Positions 25,857-34,365 of a stretch of 64,000 bases of DNA are shown here, piece by piece (the stretch's first letter is position 1; every line of letters starts with the position of its first letter). The notes beneath the pieces were generated by a model. That model made no database searches and was not told the DNA's origin. It saw only the letters and a list, made by a program, of their open reading frames with translations. The stretch comes from Thiofaba sp039822285 (lineage in GTDB: Bacteria > Pseudomonadota > Gammaproteobacteria > Halothiobacillales > Halothiobacillaceae), in assembly GCF_039822285.1 (NCBI RefSeq), contig NZ_JBAJEY010000001.1, positions 558,001-622,000 of the forward strand. The letters are read 5' to 3'. The translations under genes were made by a program, and so were the position numbers.

Positions 25857-26435
25857 TCACTGCCATCCCAAGAGGTCGCGCAGGGTGCGCAGCCCCTGCA
25901 GCGATTCGAGCGCCGTGCCGGCATCGCGCAGCAAAATAACGCCATCGCGCGGCCCCAGCACCTCCATGACCCTGCGCGCGGCGCGCAGGTCGACGCGCGA
26001 GGACTCGAGCACGACCAGCGGGGCACGGCCAGGCTCCAACGCCTCGACGAAGTCGTGGGCCACCGGCGGCAGGCCCTCCATCGCGGCTTGCGCCCATACC
26101 GGGGCGAAACGCCCGGCGAGCGCGATGATCTCGGGCGGGCACCCCTCCCCGGCCAGGGTGGCGCCCAGGCGCGGGCCCAGGGCCTTCAGGCGCGCCTCGA
26201 GGTCCGGCACCCGCCGGGCGGGCAGTTCGGGATAGAGGCGAAAGCCCTCACGTGTATCCTTCACCCAGCCGGCAAGCTCCTCCAGGGAGGGCGCAAGCCA
26301 CGCCTCCGCCGCAAGGCCGAGGGCATCGAATTCGTTGGCGTAGAAGGTCAGCCGCCAGTCTTCCGGCAGATCTTCGGGATAGAACCCGCCCTGCCAGGCG
26401 GCATGGCGCCAGTCAAAACCCCCAAGCCGGATCAT
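25857..26435 (-). CDS. DUF72-like protein (short)
   Basis: 192-aa protein whose start, GGFDWRHAAWQGGFYPEDLPEDW followed by LTFYANEFDALGL, resembles the GTSGWxYxxWxxxFYPxxLP opening of DUF72 (YecE, TIM-barrel) proteins. It is shorter than the usual 240-300 residues and the middle is divergent, so it may be a reduced member. Function unknown. It overlaps the SUMF1-like gene by 4 bp and ends 2 bp before mlaF, implying co-expression with lipid transport genes. Confidence 0.6.
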   Translation of the reverse strand: MIRLGGFDWRHAAWQGGFYPEDLPEDWRLTFYANEFDALGLAAEAWLAPSLEELAGWVKDTREGFRLYPELPARRVPDLEARLKALGPRLGATLAGEGCPPEIIALAGRFAPVWAQAAMEGLPPVAHDFVEALEPGRAPLVVLESSRVDLRAARRVMEVLGPRDGVILLRDAGTALESLQGLRTLRDLLGWQ

Positions 26436-27319
26436 GCCGAGGGTTCCAGTTCGCGCAGCAGACGGAAGCCGAGGTTGAGATCGAACTCGCCCAGCTCACG
26501 GAACCAGCGCGCGGCGCTGCGGCACATGCCGGGCGCATCGAACCACGAGCCGCCGCGCACCACGCGCAGACGGGTGGTGCTACCGGTCCAGGCCTCGTGC
26601 GCCAGGCGCGGCACACCGCTGTAGGCCTCGCGCCAGTGATCAAGCACGAACTCCTGCATATTGCCGTGCATCTCATGCAGACCCCAGGCGTTCGCCGGCA
26701 GGCTGCCGACCGGCACCGGACGTCTGGGGCCACAGAGGTAGAACCCACGGGTGCAATGCAGCCCGCCGGCGCAGTTGACCTCGCTGCGGTGGATCTTGTC
26801 GCCGAAGGCAAACGCCGTGGTGGTGTCCGCCCGCGCGGCGTACTCCCATTCGGCCTCGGTCGGCAGGCGATAGCGCTGGCCGGTCCGCTGCGACAGCCAC
26901 TCGGCATAGGCCTGGGCATCCTGGAAGCTGACATTGAAGGCCGGCAGATCTGGATCGGTCCAGCTGTAGCGGCGCGGACGAGGGTGGCCGGTTTCCTGGT
27001 AGAAACGCGCGTACTCCCCGATCGTCACGGCATGGCGCATGAGGGCGAAGTCGTGCAGCACGGTGACCTTGTGCTGCGGCCCTTCCCACGCCTGGCGGGC
27101 GTACTCCTCGGGGGGCGCCCCCATGAAGAAGTAACCGGACGGTACGAGGGCAAGCAGCGGCCCCTCGAACCCCTCGACCCGGTCGCGAAAGCTGACCTCG
27201 AGCCCAAGGCGCGCGGCAGCCTCGCGCTGCCGCGCACGCGCCGCATCCCAGCCGAGCTCGCTGGCGCGGGCAGCTTCGGGTTCGAATGTTGGTACGTCCA
27301 CTTCTTCCATGGGGAGCAT
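26432..27319 (-). CDS. SUMF1/FGE-like domain protein
   Basis: 295-aa protein with the formylglycine-generating-enzyme (SUMF1/EgtB/PvdO) fold: VPSGYFFMGAPPEEYARQAWEGPQHKVTV, RHAVTIGEYARFYQ, FNVSFQDAQAYAEWLSQRTGQRYRLPTEAEWEYAAR, NAWGLHEMHGNMQEFVLD and RVVRGGSWFDAPGMCRSAARW. Only one Cys lies at the usual FGE active-site area, and no DinB-like EgtB domain is present, so neither formylglycine formation nor ergothioneine synthesis can be assigned. Start is 27319 or 27310. Leads the DUF72-mla transcript; divergent from kdsD. Confidence 0.85.
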   Translation of the reverse strand: MLPMEEVDVPTFEPEAARASELGWDAARARQREAAARLGLEVSFRDRVEGFEGPLLALVPSGYFFMGAPPEEYARQAWEGPQHKVTVLHDFALMRHAVTIGEYARFYQETGHPRPRRYSWTDPDLPAFNVSFQDAQAYAEWLSQRTGQRYRLPTEAEWEYAARADTTTAFAFGDKIHRSEVNCAGGLHCTRGFYLCGPRRPVPVGSLPANAWGLHEMHGNMQEFVLDHWREAYSGVPRLAHEAWTGSTTRLRVVRGGSWFDAPGMCRSAARWFRELGEFDLNLGFRLLRELEPSA

Positions 27320-27335
27320 TGTATCAATACCTGCC

Positions 27336-27365
27336 TTCAGGTCATGCCCTCGGCTTCGGTATACT
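27336..27365 (+). promoter_or_regulatory. Candidate promoter for the kdsD-kdsC-lptCAB operon
   Basis: TTCAGG (27336-27341), 18-bp spacer, TATACT (27360-27365). It lies in the 83-bp divergent gap and ends about 37 bp before the kdsD start. The -10 is good, the -35 weak. On the other strand GATACAATG near 27316-27324 could serve the SUMF1-like gene. Confidence 0.35.
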
Positions 27366-27402
27366 TTTGTTCCTGACTCCCTCAACCCAAGACACCCACC
27401 CC

Positions 27403-28377
27403 ATGCATCCCGACCGCCTGCTCGGCCTGGCCCGCGCCGTGCTCGACACCGAGGCCGCCGCCCTCGTCCGCCTGACCGCGCGGCTGGATCAGGCCTTCGT
27501 GCGCGCCTGCGAGCTGATGCTCGCCTGCCAAGGTCGGGTGGTCGTCACCGGCATGGGCAAGTCGGGGCACATCGGCGGCAAGATCGCCGCCACCCTGGCC
27601 AGCACCGGCTCCCCCGCGTTCTTCGTCCACCCAGGCGAGGCCAGCCATGGCGATCTGGGCATGATCACCCGCCAGGACGTGGTGCTGGCCCTGTCCAACT
27701 CCGGCGAGACCCCGGAGATCCTCGCCATCCTGCCGATCATCAAGCGCCTGGGGGTGCCGCTGATCGCCCTGACCGGCCGCCCGCAGTCCACCCTGGCGCG
27801 CGAGGCCGAGGTGCACATCGATGTCGGAGTCGACAAGGAGGCCTGTCCGCTCGGCCTCGCCCCCACCGCCAGCACCACCGCCGCCCTCGCCATGGGCGAT
27901 GCCCTGGCGGTGGCCCTGCTGGAGACGCGCGGCTTCACCGCGGAGGACTTCGCCCTCTCCCATCCGGGGGGCGCCCTGGGCCGCCGCCTGCTTTTGCACG
28001 TGCGCGACATCATGCACAGCGGCGAGCGTCTGCCCAAGGTCTCCCTGGGTGCCCCCTTGCGCGATGCGCTGGTCGAGATCACCCACAAGGGGCTCGGCAT
28101 CACCGCCGTGGTGGGTGCGGATGGGCGGCTTGCCGGGGTGTTCACCGATGGCGACCTGCGCCGCGCCCTGGATCATGCCGACATCGACCTGCGCGGCGCA
28201 CGCATCGATGAGCTCTACACCCCGGGCGGCAAGACCTGCCCGGCGGGGATATTGGCAGCCGAGGCCCTCGGCCTGATGGAGCGGCACAAGATCAACGCCC
28301 TGATCGTGGTCGACGAGGACCGCCGGCCGGTGGGTGCGCTCAACATGCACGACCTGTTGCGCGCCGGGGTGGCCTGA
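27403..28377 (+). CDS. kdsD: Arabinose-5-phosphate isomerase KdsD
   Basis: 324-aa enzyme converting ribulose 5-phosphate to arabinose 5-phosphate for Kdo/LPS synthesis. SIS domain (residues about 30-180): GRVVVTGMGKSGHIGGKIAATLASTG, FFVHPGEASHGDLGMI, LSNSGETPEI. Two CBS domains follow (MHSGERLPKVSLGAPLRDAL and ALGLMERHKINALIVVDED). ATG 27403 is the family start; the frame is open further upstream. kdsC starts within its stop codon. Confidence 0.96.
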   Translation: MHPDRLLGLARAVLDTEAAALVRLTARLDQAFVRACELMLACQGRVVVTGMGKSGHIGGKIAATLASTGSPAFFVHPGEASHGDLGMITRQDVVLALSNSGETPEILAILPIIKRLGVPLIALTGRPQSTLAREAEVHIDVGVDKEACPLGLAPTASTTAALAMGDALAVALLETRGFTAEDFALSHPGGALGRRLLLHVRDIMHSGERLPKVSLGAPLRDALVEITHKGLGITAVVGADGRLAGVFTDGDLRRALDHADIDLRGARIDELYTPGGKTCPAGILAAEALGLMERHKINALIVVDEDRRPVGALNMHDLLRAGVA

Positions 28378-28901
28378 TGCAGGACATCCTCGCCCGCGCC
28401 CGCAAGATTCGCCTGGCCCTGTTCGACGTGGACGGGGTGCTCACCGACGGTCGCCTGATCTTCAATGCCGACGGCGAGGAGATCAAGGCCTTCCACTCCC
28501 GCGACGGACACGGCCTCAAGCTGTTGATGGAGGCGGGGATCGAGGTCGGCGTCATCACCGCGCGAAGCTCGCCCGCGGTCGCGCACCGGATGCACAACCT
28601 TGGCATCCCGCACGTCTTCCAGGGCCAGCACGACAAACGCGCCACCTATCTTGCCCTGATCGAGCGCCTGGACCTTGCGCACGAACAGGTCGCCTACATG
28701 GGCGACGATGTGATCGACCTGCCGGTCTTAAGCCGGGTCGGCCTCGCCACCACCGTGCAGGACGCCCCCGGCATCGTGAAACGTCACTGCCACTGGATTG
28801 CCGAGCATGGCGGCGGCCAGGGCGCAGTACGTGACCTGTGCGATCTGATCCTCGAGGCCCAGGGCAGGCTGGATGCCCTGCTGGCGCGCTACCTGGCATG
28901 A
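28377..28901 (+). CDS. kdsC: Kdo-8-phosphate phosphatase KdsC
   Basis: 174-aa C0-type HAD phosphatase that dephosphorylates Kdo-8-P. The nucleophile motif is LALFDVDGVLTDGRLIF; HSRDGHGLKLLMEAGIEVGVITARSS, and the acidic MGDDVIDLPVLSRVGL motif follow. ATG overlaps the kdsD stop (TGATG). lptC starts at 28898 overlapping its stop by 4 bp. Confidence 0.96.
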   Translation: MQDILARARKIRLALFDVDGVLTDGRLIFNADGEEIKAFHSRDGHGLKLLMEAGIEVGVITARSSPAVAHRMHNLGIPHVFQGQHDKRATYLALIERLDLAHEQVAYMGDDVIDLPVLSRVGLATTVQDAPGIVKRHCHWIAEHGGGQGAVRDLCDLILEAQGRLDALLARYLA

Positions 28902-29473
28902 GATTCCGGCAAGAGGCACTGTTCTGGAGCCTGCTTGGCGGGGCCGCCTTACTGGCCGTCCTGGCCAACGGCGCCCTGCAGCGCCCCTTGCCCACAGCCA
29001 CACCGCGCCTGCATGGCGCTGACCACAGCTTCACCCAGCCACACGCCTGGCTGTTCGACCGTGAGGGGCGCATCGCCTACGAGGCCCTCGGCACCCACCT
29101 GGAACACCGGGCGGAGAGCGGTGCCTACCTGCTGAGCGAGGCCGAACTGCTCGTCCACCCCGGGGAGGGCGAGCAGGGGATGTGGCATCTCCGCGCCGAG
29201 CAGGCCCGCCTCGACGACGACCGCAGGCACGCGTGGCTCGAGGGAGCCGTGACCTTCGACCGCGAGCAGGTCCCACCCGCCGATGCCCTGCGGCTGCAAG
29301 CGCGCGACGTGGCCCTCGACCTCGTCGCGCGCACCGCCGCAAGTCAACAACCCATGACGGCGGAAGGTTTGCACTGGCAAAGCCAGGCAGCGGCCTTTTC
29401 CGCCGATTTCACTCAACAACTGCTCCTGCAGGAAGGCCGCGTGCATGATCGCCATGAACCGCCCCGTCGTTAA
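28898..29473 (+). CDS. lptC: LPS export protein LptC
   Basis: 191-aa single-pass membrane protein. N-terminal anchor (ALFWSLLGGAALLAVLANGAL) followed by a periplasmic beta-jellyroll (HAWLFDREGRIAYEALGTHLEHR, EHLRAEQARLDDDRRHAWLEGAVTF-like repeats). It bridges the LptB2FG transporter and LptA. ATG 28898 overlaps the kdsC stop; the 3' end overlaps lptA by 29 bp. Sequence is weakly conserved across the family; position between kdsC and lptA supports the call. Confidence 0.9.
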   Translation: MRFRQEALFWSLLGGAALLAVLANGALQRPLPTATPRLHGADHSFTQPHAWLFDREGRIAYEALGTHLEHRAESGAYLLSEAELLVHPGEGEQGMWHLRAEQARLDDDRRHAWLEGAVTFDREQVPPADALRLQARDVALDLVARTAASQQPMTAEGLHWQSQAAAFSADFTQQLLLQEGRVHDRHEPPRR

Positions 29474-29972
29474 GATCCTCCTCGCCACCCTGCTCCTCGC
29501 CCCGCTGTGGCTCACGCCCCAGGCCCACGCGGCCTCCGCCGACCGCAAGCTGCCGCTTTCGATCGAGGCCGACCGCAAGCACACCGACTACAAGGGCGGC
29601 GAGGCCACCTACGAGGGGCGTGTCATCATCACCCAGGGCCAGCTCACGCTGACGGCTGACAAGGCCACCATCCACCTGCGCGACGGCCAGTTCGACCGCG
29701 CCATCCTCGAAGGGCGTCCCGTGATCTACCAGGACCGCGACGATGCGGGCCAGCCCATCCGCGGCGAAGCCCGGAGGATGGATTACCAGGCCCTCGACGA
29801 GATCATCACCCTGAGCGGCCAGGCGCGGATCGAGCGGGCCGGCGACACCCTCGCCAGCGAGCGCATCGTCTACCACCTCAAGAACGAAGTGGTGGACGCC
29901 GGTGCCGGCGGCAGCGACCGCGTGCGCATGACCCTGCAGCCGCGCAGTGCCGGCGAGGGCAAGAAACCGTGA
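29445..29972 (+). CDS. lptA: LPS transport periplasmic protein LptA
   Basis: 175-aa periplasmic protein. Signal peptide to about residue 29 (TPQAHA-AS), then the OstA/LptA jellyroll: PLSIEADRKHTDYKGGEATYEGRVIITQGQLTLTADKATIH. LptA monomers build the bridge carrying LPS to the outer membrane. A GGAAGG ribosome site stands 8 bp before ATG 29445. lptB begins 4 bp before its stop. Confidence 0.94.
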   Translation: MIAMNRPVVKILLATLLLAPLWLTPQAHAASADRKLPLSIEADRKHTDYKGGEATYEGRVIITQGQLTLTADKATIHLRDGQFDRAILEGRPVIYQDRDDAGQPIRGEARRMDYQALDEIITLSGQARIERAGDTLASERIVYHLKNEVVDAGAGGSDRVRMTLQPRSAGEGKKP

Positions 29973-30709
29973 GCACTCCCGGCCACACCCTCCGCGCCGA
30001 GGGGCTGAACAAGCGCTACGGCGCGCGCACCGTGGTGCACGCCATGACGCTCGAGGTACGCACCGGCGAGATCGTCGGCCTGCTGGGACCGAACGGCGCG
30101 GGCAAGACCACCAGCTTCTACATGATCACCGGCCTGGTGAAGCCGGATGGCGGGAAGATCCTGCTCGACGACCAGGATATTTCCTCCCTGCCAATGCACA
30201 CCCGCGCCCGCCTCGGCGTCGGCTACCTGCCGCAAGAGCCCTCCGTCTTCCGCAAGCTCTCCGTGGAGGACAACCTCCTCGCCGTGCTCGAACTGCGAGC
30301 GGATCTACGCCGCGCCTCGGATCGGCAGACGATCTGCAACCAACTGCTCGAAGAGCTGCACATCAGCCACGTGCGCCACAGCCTCGGCCTGAGCCTGTCC
30401 GGCGGCGAACGGCGGCGGGTCGAGATCGCCCGTGCCCTGGCCGCCGAGCCGCGTTTCCTGCTGCTCGACGAGCCCTTCGCCGGGGTGGACCCGATCAGCG
30501 TGCTGGACATCCAGCGCCTGATCCGCCACCTCGCCGAACGCGGCATCGGCGTGCTGATCACCGATCACAACGTGCGCGAGACCCTGCGCATCTGCAGCCA
30601 CGCCACCATCATGCATGCCGGGGGGGTGCTGGCCGAGGGCACGCCGGAGGCCATCCTCGCCGACCCGCGCGTGCGCGAGGTCTACCTTGGCGAACAGTTC
30701 AGCCTGTGA
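29969..30709 (+). CDS. lptB: LPS export ATPase LptB
   Basis: 246-aa ABC ATPase powering LPS extraction. Walker A GPNGAGKTT, Q-loop YLPQEPSVFRKLSVEDN, signature LSGGERRRVE, Walker B RFLLLDEPFAGVDP, H-loop ITDHNVRETL. GTG start overlaps the lptA stop (GTGA). Followed by rpoN as in most proteobacteria. Confidence 0.97.
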   Translation: MSTPGHTLRAEGLNKRYGARTVVHAMTLEVRTGEIVGLLGPNGAGKTTSFYMITGLVKPDGGKILLDDQDISSLPMHTRARLGVGYLPQEPSVFRKLSVEDNLLAVLELRADLRRASDRQTICNQLLEELHISHVRHSLGLSLSGGERRRVEIARALAAEPRFLLLDEPFAGVDPISVLDIQRLIRHLAERGIGVLITDHNVRETLRICSHATIMHAGGVLAEGTPEAILADPRVREVYLGEQFSL

Positions 30710-30749
30710 GCATGACGCTCAGACTGCATACCCCGCCAACGCTTCGCGC

Positions 30750-30755
30750 TAGAAT
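30750..30755 (+). promoter_or_regulatory. Possible -10 element ahead of rpoN
   Basis: TAGAAT 33 bp before the rpoN ATG. No convincing -35 was found at 16-18 bp, so this may be an extra promoter inside the lpt-rpoN transcript or chance. Confidence 0.25.
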
Positions 30756-30787
30756 GACGCCATGATGACCATCCCATTGATGCAGGC

Positions 30788-32266
30788 ATGAAGGCCGGAC
30801 TCGAGCTCAGACAGGGGCTATCGCTTGCGATGACCCCCCAGCTGCAGCAGTCCATCCGGCTACTCCAGCTCTCCAGCCTCGAACTGCAGACCGAGATCCA
30901 GCAGGCCATCGAGGCCAACCCCATGCTGGAGATCGAAGACGAGAGCGGCGAGGAGACCGAGCCGGCTGCCATCGAAGCCCATGAGGCCCTGCCCACCACC
31001 CGCCTGGACGAGGCAGACACCACCCTCGACCTCGAGGCCCCGCGCCAGGAAATGCCCGAGGAGCTGCCCCTCGACAGCCGCTGGGATGACATCTTCGAAG
31101 CCGACGGCAGCACCAGCTACAGCAAGGGCAGCGCGGAGGACGAGGAGCGCGACTTCCTCAGCTACACCAGCAGCGGGCAGGAAAGCCTGCACGACCACCT
31201 GCTCTCGCAGATGCTGCTCACCCCCCTCTCACCGCGCGACCAACAGATTGCCACCGCCATCATCGAATCCGTGGACGAGGACGGCTTCCTCGAGCAGCCC
31301 CTGGAGAGCATCGTCGAGGGCCTGCGTCGGGACCTGCCGGATGTCGAGCTGGACGAGGCGCAGGCCATGCTCCACCTCGTCCAGCAGTTCGACCCGCCCG
31401 GCGTCGCGGCGCGCGACCTCGGCGAATGCCTCGCGATCCAGCTGCGACAGGTCGAGGCCCCCACCCCGGCCCACAGCGATGCCGCGCGCCTGCTCGAACA
31501 CCTCGACCTTTTGGCTAGCCGCGACTACGTCCGCCTGCAGCGCCTGCTGAAGATCGACGCCGAGGCCCTCAAGGCGGCCCTGCAGGTCTTGCAGGGACTC
31601 AACCCACGCCCCGGCGCCGAACTGCGCAGTCAGGACGTCGAATACGTGATCCCGGACGTGATCGTGCGCCGCATCCAAGGGCAGTGGCGGGTCGAACTCA
31701 ACCCCGAGGTCACCCCCAAACTTCGCATCAACAACCTGTACGCCGGCCTCATCCAGCGCGGCCGCCGCGGTGAGGACATGAACTACATGCGCAACGCCCT
31801 GCAGGAGGCGCGCTGGTTCATCAAGAGCGTGCAGAGCCGCAATGAAACGCTGCTCGCGGTGGCCGAGGCCATCGTGCGCCGCCAGCAGGATTTCTTCGAG
31901 CACGGCGAGGCCGCCATGCGCCCCCTGGTGCTGCGCGAGATCGCCGAGGAGTTGGGACTGCACGAGTCGACCATCTCCCGCGTCACCACCAACAAGTACA
32001 TGCACACCCCGCGCGGCGTGGTGGAGTTCAAGCACTTCTTCTCCAGCCACGTGGGCACCGCGGATGGCGGAGAGGCCTCCTCCACCGCCATCCGCGCCCG
32101 GATCAAGCAGCTGGTGGCGGAGGAACCGGCCAACAAGCCGCTGAGCGACAGTCGTCTCACCCAGCTGCTGGAGGCCGAAGGCATCAACGTCGCCCGTCGG
32201 ACCGTCGCCAAATACCGCGAGTCCCTCGGCATCCCCCCCTCCAACGAGCGCAAGCGTCTCTGCTGA
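30788..32266 (+). CDS. rpoN: RNA polymerase sigma-54 factor
   Basis: 492-aa sigma-54. Region I is glutamine/leucine rich (LRQGLSLAMTPQLQQSIRLLQ), followed by an acidic region II (about residues 55-115), the core-binding region III, the HTH area (LGLHESTISRVTTNKYMHT) and the RpoN box ARRTVAKYRE near the C-terminus. Directs transcription from -24/-12 promoters with enhancer-binding activators. ptsN starts in its stop codon; the hpf gene usually found between them is absent. Confidence 0.97.
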   Translation: MKAGLELRQGLSLAMTPQLQQSIRLLQLSSLELQTEIQQAIEANPMLEIEDESGEETEPAAIEAHEALPTTRLDEADTTLDLEAPRQEMPEELPLDSRWDDIFEADGSTSYSKGSAEDEERDFLSYTSSGQESLHDHLLSQMLLTPLSPRDQQIATAIIESVDEDGFLEQPLESIVEGLRRDLPDVELDEAQAMLHLVQQFDPPGVAARDLGECLAIQLRQVEAPTPAHSDAARLLEHLDLLASRDYVRLQRLLKIDAEALKAALQVLQGLNPRPGAELRSQDVEYVIPDVIVRRIQGQWRVELNPEVTPKLRINNLYAGLIQRGRRGEDMNYMRNALQEARWFIKSVQSRNETLLAVAEAIVRRQQDFFEHGEAAMRPLVLREIAEELGLHESTISRVTTNKYMHTPRGVVEFKHFFSSHVGTADGGEASSTAIRARIKQLVAEEPANKPLSDSRLTQLLEAEGINVARRTVAKYRESLGIPPSNERKRLC

Positions 32267-32787
32267 TGAAGACCCTGACCATTGCCGACATCCTCACCCC
32301 CGAGCGGGTCAAGCTCGACCAGGAATGCTCGAGCAAGAAGCGCGCGCTTGAGCTCGTCAGCCAGATCGTCGCCGGCGCCCAGGAAGGGCTCGAAGCGTGG
32401 GCCATCTTCGATACCCTGCTGGCCCGCGAACGGCTCGGCAGCACCGGCGTCGGCCGCGGCATCGCCATCCCGCACGGCAAACTGCCCGCCCTCAAGGCCC
32501 CGGTGGGCGCCTTCATGCGCCTTGAGAACGGGATCGACTTCGATAGCCCGGATGGCGTCCCGGTGAGCCTGATCTTCGCCATCCTCGTCCCCGAAGGCGG
32601 GGAAGAGGCCCACCTGGCCATCCTCGGCCAGCTCGCCCGCCGCTTCAGTGACCCCGAATTCTGCACCGCCATCCGCCAGGCGCAGAACAGCGAGATTGCC
32701 TTCAGCCTGCTGACCCGCAAAGTAGCCAGCGTGGAGGACGCTTCCGGCAGTGGCACGCAGCAAGAACATGAGCACGGACCCCCCTGA
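32266..32787 (+). CDS. ptsN: Nitrogen-regulatory EIIA (PtsN)
   Basis: 173-aa EIIA(Ntr) protein. The phosphorylated histidine lies in GRGIAIPHGKLPALK; VSLIFAILVPEGGEEAHLAILGQLARRF is the family core. Regulates by phosphorylation state rather than sugar uptake. The C-terminal about 20 residues overlap the hprK start. First of five phosphotransfer genes. Confidence 0.95.
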   Translation: MKTLTIADILTPERVKLDQECSSKKRALELVSQIVAGAQEGLEAWAIFDTLLARERLGSTGVGRGIAIPHGKLPALKAPVGAFMRLENGIDFDSPDGVPVSLIFAILVPEGGEEAHLAILGQLARRFSDPEFCTAIRQAQNSEIAFSLLTRKVASVEDASGSGTQQEHEHGPP

Positions 32788-33478
32788 CCCTGCCCCGGAG
32801 TCGGCCTCAGCCGCAGGCATCCTCAGCCTGCATGGCGTCTTTCTCGCCCTGCGGGTGCCGCCCCCTGGGGACACGCCCCGATGCGTTGGGCCTTCCTCGT
32901 TGTTTCCCCCGGCATCCATGCCGGAAGCCCTTTCGGGGTATGGCCATCGAGAACCCGACGCATCAGGGGCATCCGCCACCTCCCTCGGCGTGCTGATCTT
33001 AGGCTCAGCGGGCATCGGCAAGAGCGAACTCGCCCTCGACCTGATCAGCCGCGGCCACGCCCTGGTCGCGGATGACGCCCCCATCTTCCTCCCCGCAGCC
33101 GATGGCCGCTGGCTGGGCCGCTGCCCCTTTCCCCTGCAGGACTTCCTCGAGGTGCGCGGGCTCGGCATCCTCAACGTCCGGCGCCTGTTTGGCGAACAGG
33201 CCGTCTGCGCTGAGCATCCGCTCGACCTCATCATCCGGCTGGAGGACGCGCCATCCCGCCCTGAAGATCGCCTCGCAGGGGCCTGGCGCGACTACCGCCT
33301 GGGCGATGCCACCCTCCCCGAGCTTCCTCTGACGGTACGCGGTGGTCGCAACCTCGCCCTGCTGGTGGAGACGGCGGCCCGTCTACAGGCATGCGGCACC
33401 GGGGACGGCATCGGCTATAATGCCGCGCACGAACTCTCCCGCCGCCTCGGAAAACACCTCGGCAAGGAACCTTTGTGA
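32768..33478 (+). CDS. hprK: HPr kinase/phosphorylase, C-terminal-domain type with an internal insertion
   Basis: 236-aa HprK lacking the N-terminal domain of the Firmicute enzyme. P-loop GSAGIGKSELALDL, then LVADDAPIFL and the HPrK signature LEVRGLGILNVRRLFGEQ. It phosphorylates or dephosphorylates the serine of HPr. Between LHGVFLALR and LGVLILGSAG, normally contiguous strands, there are about 45 extra residues (PPPGDTPRCVGPSSLFPPAS and onward) encoded by a palindromic repeat at 32877-32970. Start is ATG 32768 or GTG 32750; both overlap ptsN. rapZ starts at its stop. Confidence 0.85.
   Translation: MSTDPPDPAPESASAAGILSLHGVFLALRVPPPGDTPRCVGPSSLFPPASMPEALSGYGHREPDASGASATSLGVLILGSAGIGKSELALDLISRGHALVADDAPIFLPAADGRWLGRCPFPLQDFLEVRGLGILNVRRLFGEQAVCAEHPLDLIIRLEDAPSRPEDRLAGAWRDYRLGDATLPELPLTVRGGRNLALLVETAARLQACGTGDGIGYNAAHELSRRLGKHLGKEPL
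32877..32970. repeat. Inverted-repeat element in frame inside hprK
   Basis: About 94 bp bounded by CCCCGATGCGTTGGG (32877-32891) and CCCGACGCATCAGGGG (32955-32970), imperfect inverses of each other, with an inner palindrome CCCCGGCATCCATGCCGG-like. It adds an in-frame stretch without a stop codon. No clear target duplication. Confidence 0.65.
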
Positions 33479-34362
33479 AGCTGGTCATCGTCAGCGGCCT
33501 CTCCGGCTCGGGCAAGACCATCGCCCTGCACACCCTCGAGGATGCCGGCTACTACTGTGTCGACAACCTCCCCCTCGCCCTGCTGCCGGCCTTCGTCGAC
33601 ACTGCCCTGCTGCAACCCCTCAGTCTGGATCCGGAGCAGGCGATGGCCCCCCAGGAGCGCGCCGCCATCGGCATCGACGTCCGCGGCGGGGTCAGCGAAC
33701 TGCGCCACCTGCACCAGCAGTTGGCGCGGCTGCGCGAAGGGCACCCGGAACTGAAGATCCAACTGCTGTTCCTGCACGCCGAGCACAAGGTGTTGCTGCG
33801 CCGCTTCAGCGAAACCCGGCGCCTGCACCCGCTGGGGCGCGAAGGCCTGCCGCTGGACGAAGCCTTACTGGCGGAAGCGGAACTGCTCGCCCCGCTGCGC
33901 GAGGCGGCCGACCTGATCATCGACACCTCACGCAGCAACATCCACCAGTTGCGCGCCCTGCTGCGCGCCCGCCTGCTGGAGCAGGAGCAGCGCGGGCTTT
34001 CACTCCTGCTGCAATCCTTCGGCTTCAAGCACGGCGCCCCCACCGATAGCGACTTCATCTTCGACATGCGCTGCCTGCCCAACCCCCACTGGGACCCTCG
34101 CCTGCGCCCATTGACCGGGCGCGATGCCGAGGTGGCCGCCTTCCTCGGTGATCTGCCCGAAGTCCATGCCATGCTCGATCAGCTCGAGCAGACCCTGCTG
34201 GCCTGGCTGCCCATGTTCGAGCGCGAGCAGCGGCAGTTCCTGTGCGTCTCGCTCGGCTGCACCGGCGGCCAGCACCGTTCGGTGTTCATGGTGGAACGTC
34301 TGGCCGAACGCCTGCGCAAACACTATCCTTCCCTCGCCATCCGGCACCGCGAATTGAGTTGA
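33475..34362 (+). CDS. rapZ: RNase adapter protein RapZ
   Basis: 295-aa RapZ (YvcJ family). N-terminal P-loop VSGLSGSGKTIALHTLEDAG; C-terminal part GFKHGAPTDSDFIFDMRCLPNPHWDPRLR and CVSLGCTGGQHRSVFMVERLAERL, the GlcN6P-binding region. In E. coli it controls glucosamine-6-phosphate synthase mRNA decay through small RNAs. GTG start overlaps the hprK stop (GTGA). Confidence 0.96.
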   Translation: MKLVIVSGLSGSGKTIALHTLEDAGYYCVDNLPLALLPAFVDTALLQPLSLDPEQAMAPQERAAIGIDVRGGVSELRHLHQQLARLREGHPELKIQLLFLHAEHKVLLRRFSETRRLHPLGREGLPLDEALLAEAELLAPLREAADLIIDTSRSNIHQLRALLRARLLEQEQRGLSLLLQSFGFKHGAPTDSDFIFDMRCLPNPHWDPRLRPLTGRDAEVAAFLGDLPEVHAMLDQLEQTLLAWLPMFEREQRQFLCVSLGCTGGQHRSVFMVERLAERLRKHYPSLAIRHRELS

Positions 34363-34365
34363 CCC

